Below are positions 53,485-63,260 of a stretch of DNA of 64,000 nucleotides, one piece after another. The stretch's first letter is position 1. Each line of letters begins with the position of its first letter. The stretch spans positions 6,738,694-6,802,693 of the forward strand of contig NC_049988.1 in assembly GCF_000003815.2 (NCBI RefSeq), read 5' to 3'. Position numbers and translations under genes: made by a program. This stretch comes from Branchiostoma floridae. Lineage: Eukaryota; Chordata; Leptocardii; Amphioxiformes; Branchiostomatidae. The notes beneath the pieces were generated by a model, which was given only the letters and a program-made list of their open reading frames with translations, ran no database searches and was not told the DNA's origin.

Positions 53485-54700
53485 GTTTAAATTACTTCCG
53501 TACTGACACCCTAAGTTCGTAATGTGACAGAGAGTATAGGTTGTAGGTTCACACCATATGTCTAATGTATAAGCGTGGTTAGGCCATGTTGATTTGATTA
53601 TATGGATGGCATCTTCTGGGAACCACAAAACTGATGCGAGATGAAAATTTTAGAAAGTTGTCATCATTCTAAGATACACGTGGTCTGGAAGGCTGAACAA
53701 CTGTCCAACCACACACAGAGTATGGTATACCGAACAATTGATTTTTATATTTCAGCCACACCATAGGTATGGTGAATTATATTGCATTCGTAATGTTTTT
53801 TCTCCTGTCAAATCTTCAAATTGATTCATCTCTGTCGTTACTGGACCTAATGATCTGAAATTTGGCACAAGGGTAGAGTGGGCCAATTACCTCAGGCGTG
53901 TTTTTTTCTTCATTTTTTTTTTCATACCTGCCATTAAAATGATTTTATTGAGATTTTTGGCACTTTTTATGTATATTTTGGACCCCTGTACCCTGGTATT
54001 ACAGCCGAATGACCTGAAATTTGGTACAGAGGTTCCTTGATCACATGCCTATATAAAACCAATAGCAGGTTTGGCATACAGCACAACAAAATGCTTAATT
54101 TTGCCATTGTTTGCCATTTTTCGACAAAAAATCAACTGACCTGAAATTTGGCATAAGACACAATGTTGTTGAAACGACCGAAAATTGATGCACGCGGATG
54201 TCATCCATATAATCAAATCAACATGGCCTTAGAGCTGGAGCTCGAGAGAGCTGGGCCTATAGTTTCTTCATCCACTTTCAAGTGTTAAACTGCTGAATTC
54301 TGTGCCCTGGGTACAGCTATTACAGAAAATTACTTCCGTACTGACACCCTCAGTTTGTAATGGGATAGATAGTATAGTTTGTGAGGTCACACCATCTGTC
54401 TAATCTATTACATTGCTTATCATACCGAGCTTGTACTATAGTTCTGCATTCAATTGCAAATCATTGTTAAATTGAGGAATTCTGTGCCCTAGGTACAGCA
54501 ATAATAAAAGCTACTTCCGTACAGGCGCCCTTAGTTCATAATGTGATATATTGTCTAAGTTGTTGGGGTCACATTGTCTGTCTAATGCACGGTGCCTTGG
54601 TTATTATACTATGCTGGTCCTAGTTTTTTTCATCCATTTGCAATTCACTGTTTAACTGAGGAATTCTGTACCCTGGCTCCGGCAATAACAATATGAAAGA
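53485..54700 (+). repeat. ~185-bp tandem array split by a Harbinger-like MITE
   Basis: ACTTCCGTACTGACACCCT and related starts lie at about 53500, 54330 and 54515. GAATTCTGTGCCCT-type segments lie at about 54295, 54477 and 54660. Once the element at 53582-54228 is removed, the copies are contiguous. Confidence 0.85.
53582..54228. mobile_element. Harbinger/Tourist-like MITE, 647 bp, TTA target duplication
   Basis: Ends GGCCATGTTGATTTGATT and AATCAAATCAACATGGCC; TTA at 53579-53581 and 54229-54231. The interior has three copies of a GACCTGAAATTTGGCACA-like phrase (about 53853, 54011, 54140). No transposase. Another satellite unit (GCCTTGGTTATTATACT) gives an approximate empty site. Confidence 0.92.
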
Positions 54701-54891
54701 CTTCATGCTGTTTTGTGCTCAGACTTTAAAAGCTCATTAAACCTCATTGACCACATAAAGAGAGTGATAAGCCATGGGGAATCGACAATCCGACTGCTGC
54801 TAGAAACAAAGGCATATTATATGGCAAAAGGTAGAAGGTTTTCCAATAGTTTTCAACTAAATGTTGAATATCACAGCTTATGGTGGTATCT

Positions 54892-55098
54892 CACTGCACT
54901 TGGGGCACCAGTGTGGTACTGTGGGATTCGTTCACTGCGGTACTGTTTTGTTATTTTAATAATACGTATAAGTATGACTTAAAAGACAACAAAATACACA
55001 AAACGTAAGAAAATTCCTTATCTTTCTTTTGAAAACTTTGAGTCGTCAACGAAGACCGCAGTGCCGCACCGGTGCCCCAAGTACAGTGAGATACCACC
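54892..55098. mobile_element. GGTGGTATCTC MITE, copy 3, complete
   Basis: GGTGGTATCTCACTGCACTT to AAGTACAGTGAGATACCACC, 207 bp. The arms include GGTACTGTGGGATTCG / CCGCAGTGCCGCACCGG. It is directly followed by a SINE body. Confidence 0.88.
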
Positions 55099-55104
55099 TT
55101 AAGT

Positions 55105-55345
55105 GAAGCTATGAGTACAGTACCTAACTTCGGTTAAGGTCGTCCCTCGGATAGGACGTTAAATGGAGGTCCCGTGTTTGAGGAGAGCAACACCTCAAAC
55201 ACGTTAAACAACCCACTACAATTATCGAAAAGACTAGTGCGAGTGGATCAAATACATCTTATCCGGGTATGTAACTTGTACTATTCTGTACAAACCTGGT
55301 GTGTTACGCCATGAGACGCTTTACCGGGTATACAATACACAAACA
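55105..55345 (+). mobile_element. SINE body and tail, head missing
   Basis: GTACCTAACTTCGGTTAAGG, CGGATAGGACGTTAAATGG, TTAAACAACCCACTACAATT, then the tail GGTATGTAACTTGTACTATT and CTTTACCGGGTATACAATAC, shared with 42240-42400. No tRNA-like head precedes it, so it is 5'-truncated. Confidence 0.82.
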
Positions 55346-55349
55346 AATC

Positions 55350-56055
55350 AACAAGCATTCAAACCCCTCCCCCCCTTCTGCTTTACATTGGACGTTTTGG
55401 TATGTAAGGTTATCGCGATAGATCGGCAGAAAGATGTTATCACTAGAGTCTAGTCCACGGAAGGGTGTCATACACTAGTCCCCAAAAAATAAATCTTCAT
55501 CACAATCCACAGGGAACGTACTAAAATAGAACAAAAGCTCCACATCCACACAATACAGGAAATAAAACCTCCGGATACAAAACTTAGAGCCTCAAAGGGA
55601 AAAAAAATCACGCGCATCCTTGGTAGAAATCCTTAGTTTATAAATAGCGTTTTGAACTGCCGCCATGCACGAGCTAGCCTAAGGGTCCAATCAACCAAGT
55701 TACCTTTGAAACGATTTCCACTTGGTTAGGCAGCTATAGATACCTACGTAAACACGTCAGGTGGGCAAATTATGATTGATAGATCCATATATGCCCAGTG
55801 TTACTTAGTTTGAAGGTGAAGATTTGTCTTAAGCTAAGGCCACAACCCTTAGCTTAAGACGTACGTGGTTTCTGTCCGCATGTTCTTTGGAGGCCAAGTT
55901 TTTCTGAAAACGTGGGGAAGGACTGGCAAAAGCTGGGAGGGAGTACGTCAACGCACGTCATTTGCACGTTTGGGGTAATAAGTATGTGGTAAGCATTCCG
56001 TGATCGGTTGCGTGCATCGTTGTTGGTAACAAACAAACAAGTGGGTTGTACGTGC
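55350..56055. other. Non-coding; short inverted repeat at 55832-55860
   Basis: CTTAAGCTAAGG and CCTTAGCTTAAG face each other across a few bases. Nothing else recognised. Confidence 0.5.
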
Positions 56056-56059
56056 TTAC

Positions 56060-56328
56060 AACGTATGGTCTCTGTGCGATTGCCACATAACCGCAGTGAC
56101 GTTGCCGTACGCAGGCCGTACTTACACGGGCTGCGTACGTTAAACTTTCCTTACTCACTCGTTGCCGCGTTACCACTGTGACGTTACGTATGTAGGCCGT
56201 ATTTACACATGCTGCGTACGTTTCCTTACTCACTCTACTCGTTGCCGCGTTACCACTGTGACGTTACCGTATGCAGACCGTACTTACACATGCTGCGTAC
56301 GTTTCCTTACTCACTCTACTCGCTGTAC
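56060..56328 (+). repeat. 81-bp tandem array, three copies
   Basis: GCTGCGTACGT starts at 56130, 56211 and 56292, exactly 81 bp apart. Units contain CGTTGCCGCGTTACCACTGT, GACGTTACCGTATGCAG and CCTTACTCACTC. The 81-bp unit keeps frames open, giving repeated 77-91 codon frames that I reject as genes. Confidence 0.92.
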
Positions 56329-56369
56329 GGGGCACGCGCGTCGCGTGTATTTAAAGCCCTGTCTGTTGA

Positions 56370-56850
56370 GGAATGTCTTCTTGTCTGAGTATTAAAAGCT
56401 TGGAGGTCACTTTTAGAGATGTCTCCGACCACACTGTCCCATAGGAATTTACAGATAGTAACTGTTGCGTGTATGAATGTCCTTCCTGTTGAGGAATGTG
56501 TTATTGTCCAAGTATTAATATCTTGGAGGTCACTTTAAGGGATGTCTCCGACCACGCTGTGCGGTAACATGAATGTCCTACCTGTTGAGGAATGTGTTCT
56601 TGCCTGAGTATTAAAAGCTTGGAGGTCATTTCTAGGGATGTCTCCGACCACACTCTCCGGTGGGAAGTTGCAGGTAGTAATTGTTGCATGTATGAATGCC
56701 CTACTTGTTTAGGAATGTGTTCTTGTCTGACTATTAATGACTTGGAGGTCACTTTTAGGGATGTCTCCGACCACAGTGTCCGGTAAGAAGTTACAGGTAG
56801 TAACTGTTGCATGTATGAATGTCCTGCCTGTTTAGGAATGTGTTATTGAG
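56370..56850 (+). repeat. ~123-bp tandem array, about four copies
   Basis: GGAGGTC starts at 56402, 56525, 56621 and 56744. The 96-bp interval is a unit with a 27-bp deletion. Shared parts: GGGATGTCTCCGACCACA, GTAACTGTTGCATGTATGAA, GAGGAATGTGTTCTTG. All lengths are multiples of three, so open frames persist on both strands. Confidence 0.92.
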
Positions 56851-57475
56851 ACAGTTATATAGTGAGGTTATGTCTATGCATAGCTTGTTTGGTGTGTGTT
56901 GTTGTTTGTCTTCATGTAAACTGGTGTGAACTTCTGCACACGGTCTTAAAAGGTCCTTATCCTTACAGCGAGACATAAAGTGGTTTTCAAGGACGGCTAT
57001 TTCACTTACGAAGTGGGCATGGGTGAAATATAGACTTTGATAGTGTTTGCTTGTGTATTGAGTATGGGAAAGTTTATTCAAGTTATGGACTTTACCCAGT
57101 CTTTGCTGTGACGGTAGGAACACGGAAACATATTGTATATTTTACGAAACAGTAACACAATGCGTTGGACAAATATCTACAGTGAGTGCAGCATGAATAA
57201 TACTTTGATTATTTCGCAAAGGTAGTAGCTATTGTCTGAATAGTTTCTGATGGTACACTGGTTCAACATTTTGAATAGTCCATGCATTGTATTCCGGTTA
57301 TTTGTTTGTGGATTATTTGTACACTTCAAAGTCGTCCGAGGACAAGAAGCAAAGGATGTTGTTTGTTTAGGGTACAGAAATGCAAGAATGACGTATGAGA
57401 CAAGACTGCAGTAAGGATGTGGTGTTCAACATTCTGTGCATTCTAGTGGTTAACTTAACTAGCTGTCTGCCGTTT
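56851..57475. other. Non-coding stretch, nothing recognised
   Basis: A 110-codon frame on minus at 56791-57123 begins in the array and has no domain. Confidence 0.45.
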
Positions 57476-57479
57476 TACT

Positions 57480-57675
57480 TCTTGGTTGCTTTCTTTCGTT
57501 TGTTCGTTCCTTCTTTTGTTCTTTCTTATTACTTGTTGCAGTACTTATTTTTCTTCTTTTTTCCTTATTTTCCTATTTATCTTTCCTTCTTTATTTCTTC
57601 TTTCTTTTTCTTTTTTCCTTCATTCGTTTTATTTATTTCTTTTCTTTTTTCTTTCTTTCTCTCTTTCATTCTTGG
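57480..57675. repeat. Pyrimidine-rich low-complexity tract
   Basis: Mostly T with C (CTTTCTTTCT type), giving Phe/Ser-rich accidental frames. Confidence 0.85.
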
Positions 57676-57828
57676 GATATATTTGTGCAAGTGTTGTGCA
57701 AAATTCAACTGTCTTCCAACATAGTGTCTTACATCCTTGTCAGTTGTTATTTCTGTCACAGCCTGCTTTTTGTAATTAAAACCCTACAACATAAAAATCT
57801 CGGGACGCCATTTGACAAATTTGCCCAC

Positions 57829-57868
57829 CCAGTAACAGTAACAGTAACAGTAACAGTAATAGTAACAG
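57829..57868. repeat. (CAGTAA)n hexanucleotide repeat
   Basis: About six CAGTAA units, one with a T variant. Confidence 0.9.
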
Positions 57869-58181
57869 ATAAGTAACACTTTTAATACGGACTCCATATC
57901 AATCAGTGTATCCCTGAACAAAATTTTTGTATCGTTGGGGAGGAGATAAATGAAAGGTAATGCATCTTACAAGTGCTTCATTTCGATTGGCAAATACAAA
58001 TACAAATCCTACGGATTAAAGGATTTGTGTAATGGCCACCGTCTGCTAATGCATCAAAAATCATGTGACGTTCATTACTGAACTGACCTAGTTAAGAGGA
58101 GGAATACACTCAGTCACTCACTGAAGATGAACAACGTGGCAATGACTGAGGCGTAAGAAAAATATGTTGTGTTTTCTGTTA

Positions 58182-58257
58182 GGCCATGTTGATTTGATAA
58201 TATGGATGGCATCCTCTATAGGAACTCCAAAGGTGATGCGATCAAATCAACATTGCC
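58182..58257. mobile_element. Minimal Harbinger-like MITE, 76 bp, TTA flanks
   Basis: GGCCATGTTGATTTGATAAT at the left and GATCAAATCAACATTGCC at the right, TTA at 58179-58181 and 58258-58260. It consists of little more than the two termini and is the shortest member in the window. Confidence 0.85.
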
Positions 58258-58399
58258 TTACAGTCCTGAAAAATGGGTAGGTACTAGGTAGGGAATTTCT
58301 TTCTCGAGATTTCGGCGGAAGTGATAAACATATACCGTTTAATATTGACAAACTGAAATGTACTAGAACATCCGTATTTTTTTGCATCGTATTTCAAGT

Positions 58400-58530
58400 T
58401 ACCACTACAACAACTATTTCTACTGATACTACTACTACTACTATTGCTACATCCAAAACGTCTCCTACTACTACTACTTGTACTGTTGCTACTGCTACTA
58501 GTACTACTACTACTACTATTACTACTGTCA
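58400..58530. repeat. Imperfect (CTA)n trinucleotide repeat
   Basis: ACTACTACTACT runs with interruptions, producing a poly-Ser frame on the minus strand that is not a gene. Confidence 0.92.
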
Positions 58531-58539
58531 GTCAGTCTA

Positions 58540-59435
58540 TAAAGACTATGACTATGCGCAAAGGAACTAAACGACAACGAAGACTACATTTTAAGGTAAT
58601 AGCACTGTTATGTGCATGCGGGATGTCAACAAAGTGAGGCACAGAACTGAGGAAAATGTGTTGGAAAATGATTCTTCAATGTTTTCTTGTCCCTTCCTAG
58701 CAGTGGACCAAAAATGACTAGTGTCGCACGTTTTTGCTACATGAGGTCGTGTTATTGGAAACACAACATCTTTTTCCTGGGCCTACCCACGTACTGAATG
58801 AAGATGTGAAGTGCAAACGACGTGGCGAGATTTATTCAAGGACAAATTGAGTTGATTTGAAGCGAACCCATTACTCTGGGAGTCTCGAAAAGAATAGGTG
58901 TAATACTTTACACGATACGTATCATAAACCATGTGAACGAACCATTTGTAACTTAATCCTACCTTACGGTAATGACTGAAATCTCCAATATCTGTAATAC
59001 TACTTGAAGAATGGGAGCTTAGGACTCGTTTTATCAAGTGCAGCGACAGTTGCTTTATTTGTAAAGAAGATTTATACGTAGTGCTTACACGTAGATGTGT
59101 GTCTGCATAGGACGTAATCAAGAGAGTGGGGTGCTTCAAGAAATTGATGTGGTACGCCACAGAAAATTAAAAACGATTTTACAGTTTATTTCATGTATAT
59201 AAAGAATATCAAATAAATACATACATACAAGATATTCTGTTTGGTTATATGGTTAATTGGTTGTTTGAATAATTGCTAAAAAAATTAGTAATAGATAATA
59301 GATACATAATTGTACAAAGTCTACTCTAAAGACACATTACTGTTAGTATGATAAGAATAATTTTAGGGGCTCGGTCGGGCACCGTGTTGAATTTAGGTCA
59401 TGTTATATTATATTATATTACACTGGTTATATATA
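58540..59435. other. Non-coding stretch, nothing recognised
   Basis: A 125-codon minus frame (58783-59160) is Ser/His/Tyr-rich with no recognised domain. Confidence 0.4.
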
Positions 59436-59439
59436 TGGT

Positions 59440-59655
59440 TTGCATATCTATAGGCAAGCATTCTTTAAAACTATCCAGAAAAAACGTCCCTACTGTGCTT
59501 AGTGATACCAAATTCCACTCTACGATAGTTCTGGGAAAATACGAATTTTTAAACACATCAATCCTAGGTTGATAACTCTGGTACTTGAAGGCATAACTGT
59601 TTCTTGTTCTTTTGGGGCTAGCATTAGATACTTAGGTACGTCCACCAGTTTCTGT
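59440..59655 (+). repeat. Dispersed repeat shared with 34130-34345
   Basis: TTCTTTAAAACTATCCAGAA, ACCAAATTCCACTCTACGAT, AGTTCTGGGAAAATACGAA and GGTACGTCCACCAGTTTC match in order. Class unknown. Confidence 0.75.
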
Positions 59656-59939
59656 ATTCAAATTGAGACAATGTATATTGCAACGATTTATCATGATTCG
59701 TGTATATTGAAAATCCCACCCTCCCAGTCAAAACAAGCGTTCTATTCATACCCCCTGCTCTGACCGTGATCTTTATATAGCCCCCTTCTGCAATTGGATA
59801 TCGTTGGAATTGGTCTACGCCTGGTAAACGCTTACACGATATGATATGCCTATATAAATGGTGGGTGGATGTGCATATCGACGCATATGCTTTCATAATT
59901 AGTCTGTGAATATGTTTATACAACACTGTTTTAGACATA

Positions 59940-60240
59940 CGTGATTTCTGTCTTGCAGTATTTATTATAAGTCATAACAGGAACTTCCACGTTCTGGTAG
60001 AGACAATTTGTGTTACACTGTTGCGGAGAGGAGGAAGTGAACATCGGAAACAAGTAAGGTATCTAAATTTTACATCTCTTATCATATCAATATTGGTATA
60101 AACATATAACTTGAATGCCCTAAGTGTGTATTGGTATACATTATGTATTCAATGTATTTGTTGACAATTGGGGGGGGGGTCTAGTTTCAATTTGTTTGCA
60201 CATCAATATACGGAAACAAAATAAGGTATCTGGACGTTTT
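59940..60240 (+). repeat. Weakly conserved segment related to 63043-63260
   Basis: TACGTGATTTCTGTCTTG, GAACATCGGAAACAAGTAAGG and TTATCATATCAATATTGG parallel TACGTGATTCTTTCTTCG, CAACATTGGAACAAAATGAGG and TTATCATATCAATGG. A third partial match is at 60200-60225. The divergence is high. Confidence 0.5.
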
Positions 60241-60515
60241 TGTTATAGTTTTCTTTAATAAGATAATTATGTTATTCCTCTACACAGCATGACTTCTAAA
60301 TGGTATTTCATATTTGTTTGCAGTATTTTTAATTACCTTTGCCAAGAAGGTTATATTTTGGGTAGCGTTTGTGTGTGTGTGTTTATTTATTTGTGTGTAG
60401 AAGACCAGCATATCTCTAGAACGCCTGGACAGATTGTATTGATATTCAATATGTGGGTATGTGATGAGACCTGAAACGCAATTAGATTTTGCACCCCCTA
60501 GCAGCTTGTTACGTT
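60241..60515. other. Non-coding spacer
   Basis: Short (GT)n at 60368; nothing else recognised. Confidence 0.4.
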
Positions 60516-61621
60516 GTGACAGCGATCTCGCCCCCCCCCCGGGGGGGAAATCACTAGCGATCTCGCCCTCCCCGGCTAGTGATCTCGCCCCCCTACCTCG
60601 CCCCCCTTTAGCGATTTCGCCCCCCCCCCAAAAAAAAAAACAGGTTTACATGACATTTTAGAAGTTGATTGTTATAAATCACAAAATGTAGTTTCAGAAT
60701 GATATAAGTACACGAGTTTGATACATAACTCCATTCATAGTATCAATATTAACGTAATTACACGGTAATAAGATAGTTGAACTTGTTTCAGACAAGGAGG
60801 GTTTGGTCCCTTGTATTCCAATTATTGCATGTACCTGAGTCTTGACATAAGATGTATTTCATTGTATTCACCTGTCCTCAAGCAACCTATATATCTCCAA
60901 TATGAAGTCTCTACCATGAAGTGACCACAAAAGAACTATGTAATGTCTTTATTAATTATGCAAATATTAGGTATTAATTAGAATAACGCACATTTTGGTA
61001 TATGTACCTGGCCAAGGGATATCTTCACCTCCAACATGACTGTTTTTTCTAGTATTTAGGAACTGATGCATTTACCCGTGTTTCTTAAGACAGGTACTTT
61101 ACCAGTGTTTGTGTAGCATTTAGCAACAGTTATATCAACTTGCGCGTAGATAGTGTTTATAATGAGAAACTATTATTCACGTGTGTTTTTGTTAGTGCTT
61201 TGGAAATGTTTCCAGCACAAGAAAGAATACACTGTGACAAATTGAAAACATATAGCTGACGTATTCCGTACCATAGACGGTGTTGATTTATACGTTCGCA
61301 GTAGCACTGTTTTTATGCCACCTCAGCTGCAAAAATTGTCTTTTTCATTTTAATGTCATGTTTGCACCGAACAATATAGTATCGACTTTCGAGGTATGAC
61401 ATCTTACGGTACGGTAATAAGGTGCCATATAGGTACCAGGTAACACACCATATACGTTACTCCACAGGTGCAGTACAGTACCAGGTAGCGCACCTGTAAT
61501 ATGTAGTAACCAGCTGCTCTTGGGGGGGGGGGGCGAAAACGCTAAAGGGGGGCGAAAACGCTAGTGATCTCACCCCCCGGGGGGGGGCGAGATCGCCGGG
61601 GGGGGGCGAGATCGCTGTCAC
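60516..61621. mobile_element. 1.1-kb element with G-tract termini, copy 2, complete
   Basis: Starts GTGACAGCGATCTCGCCCCC and ends GGGGCGAGATCGCTGTCAC, a clean terminal inverted repeat. Subterminal blocks consist of reiterated GCGATCTCGCCCCC-like units with runs of 6-10 C on the left and the G equivalent on the right. The ~900-bp interior is AT-rich and near-identical to 31917-32980. There is no long reading frame, so it is non-autonomous. I cannot fix the target duplication: flanks are GTTACGTT and ACCGGTAC. Confidence 0.92.
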
Positions 61622-61768
61622 ACCGGTACTGCAGCGGAACTTTCGGGATTGATATCTCGAGTTCTGTACATGCTGTGGTCATGATGTTTGAGTGGTAGAT
61701 AGCTCTTGGGGTAGAGAGTAAGTGGTGTAGGTCCGGGCCCTCTAGTGGCTTGTTTTGAAACTGCAGGG
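61622..61768. other. Spacer
   Basis: Nothing recognised. Confidence 0.4.
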
Positions 61769-61860
61769 GCTGGTTTAGTGTCAGACTTTTTTCCTATTTG
61801 TTCTCTACTAAAAGTACATCAATTTACAGCGATACATAAATCTGATTGTGCACACGCGTG
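61769..61860 (+). repeat. 92-bp direct repeat (target duplication), left copy
   Basis: GCTGGTTTAGTGTCAGACTT to TGTGCACACGCGTG, identical by eye to 62641-62732, flanking the LINE insertion. Confidence 0.95.
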
Positions 61861-62640
61861 TTTTTTTTTTTTTTTTTTTTTAATTTTTTCCACATTTTAT
61901 TCTTCATTCACAATGTTACAATCAATGATACAATGAAGTGTGTAAGTAACCATGGTAACAAACAATAACAAAATAGATTACGTCAAATATACACATATAT
62001 ATAACGAGCTATTATATTTTACAACATGTCCCCTGACTTCAGTACTACACTAGTACTGTCTGAAAAAAGTATGAACGTTGGAACTAAAGAACTTAGCTCC
62101 TCTCCCTTTATAAAATGCAACAAGTAAGTGCTCACGAAGGGAGAACAAAATTATTAAATGGCAAGCATCGAAATACAAATAAAAAGCGGATACATCTGCA
62201 TCTCAACAGTACCAGTCATATTGCCAGCTTGTGGGCAAGACAGCAATTACTCAAGACTTTGTTCTTCTTATTTCATACTATATATGTTCAGAAACATGGA
62301 TATTTCAATTTATGTACGACATTAACTTTAGGTCTGTCAAAAATGTTTCAAATATGTTGCTGTATAACTCTGTATTAGTATCTATATGTCTCAACCACTG
62401 TTAAAAATAGAGAACTTTGCAATCGAGATTATCCTGTAACAGACCATATATTACTGATTCCAAGAAATATAAGTGGTTTTGATATTGAGACATGTAATCC
62501 TCTTCGATACAACACATCTCCAACATCCTTCCAAAACAACCCCAGCTTTCTACAGTTATAGAACATATGGACATAGGTGTCTTTTTCATTGCATAGTGTG
62601 CATACAGGGCTGTATATTTCACCCAGTGTGTTTTTAATTT
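61861..62640 (-). mobile_element. 5'-truncated L1-type LINE insertion
   Basis: The 780-bp insert begins on the plus strand with 21 T (a poly(A) tail on the minus strand). At its other end it has an open fragment that encodes the cysteine-rich C-terminus of an L1-type ORF2 protein. It is bounded by identical 92-bp direct repeats. This is the known product of target-primed reverse transcription with 5' truncation, although such duplications are usually under 20 bp. Identity of the flanks implies a recent event. Confidence 0.88.
62429..62638 (-). pseudogene. L1-type LINE ORF2 protein, C-terminal fragment
   Basis: About 69 codons are open on the minus strand from the insertion edge (62638) to a TAA stop at 62431-62429. 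Residues 13-29 read CTLCNEKDTYVHMFYNC, a C-x2-C-x7-H-x4-C motif. This is followed by a LFW segment, as in the C-terminal cysteine-rich region of L1-clade ORF2 proteins. That region lies downstream of the endonuclease and reverse-transcriptase domains, which are absent here because the copy is truncated. After the stop come about 550 bp of presumed 3' UTR and then poly(A). The fragment has no start codon of its own and is not functional. A different frame with an ATG (62401-62622) overlaps it and is a shadow. Confidence 0.82.
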
Positions 62641-62732
62641 GCTGGTTTAGTGTCAGACTTTTTTCCTATTTGTTCTCTACTAAAAGTACATCAATTTACA
62701 GCGATACATAAATCTGATTGTGCACACGCGTG
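62641..62732 (+). repeat. 92-bp direct repeat (target duplication), right copy
   Basis: Identical by eye to 61769-61860. Confidence 0.95.
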
Positions 62733-63040
62733 TTGCTTCTCACATCTCGCACGTCAAACTATGAAGAGAAAAATATTTAAGCTTTTCTAGCGACAGAGAT
62801 ACATGTAAAAACATGCCATGCATATTGCCAAAAACCCACGTGCGCCCACCCATAAAAAAAACAACGATGTTACCCAAGCCGTATGCTCATAATTTAATTT
62901 GTTATTCATTAATAAACGCAGCCCTGTTTTTGGACACACATTTTAGATTAGTCTGGCGCAAGACATGCCGGTTGTATGTTGTATTTTTTATTCTAAAATT
63001 AATATGAGTGATGCCACGTCGACGTCAAGCACACCGTATT
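62733..63040. other. Non-coding spacer
   Basis: Nothing recognised. Confidence 0.4.
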
Positions 63041-63042
63041 AG

Positions 63043-63260
63043 AAATACGTGATTCTTTCTTCGCAAAAGTTATCACGTATAATTAGTATTAGGGGGACAT
63101 TTACGTACTGGTAGGGTAGCTATTCTGTTGGGAGCCAACATTGGAACAAAATGAGGTATTTCAATTTCATATTTGTTATCATATCAATGGTTAAATGCAT
63201 AAGGTTTCTGCACTATGTGTATCTTTTTCTACATTATTTACTCGATGTATTCATTCGTTA
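63043..63260 (+). repeat. Weakly conserved segment related to 59940-60160
   Basis: See 59940-60240 for the matching phrases. The function is unknown. Confidence 0.5.

Noticed and set aside
58284-58577. Serine-rich 97-codon frame on the minus strand
   Set aside because: Translation of an imperfect (CTA)n repeat.
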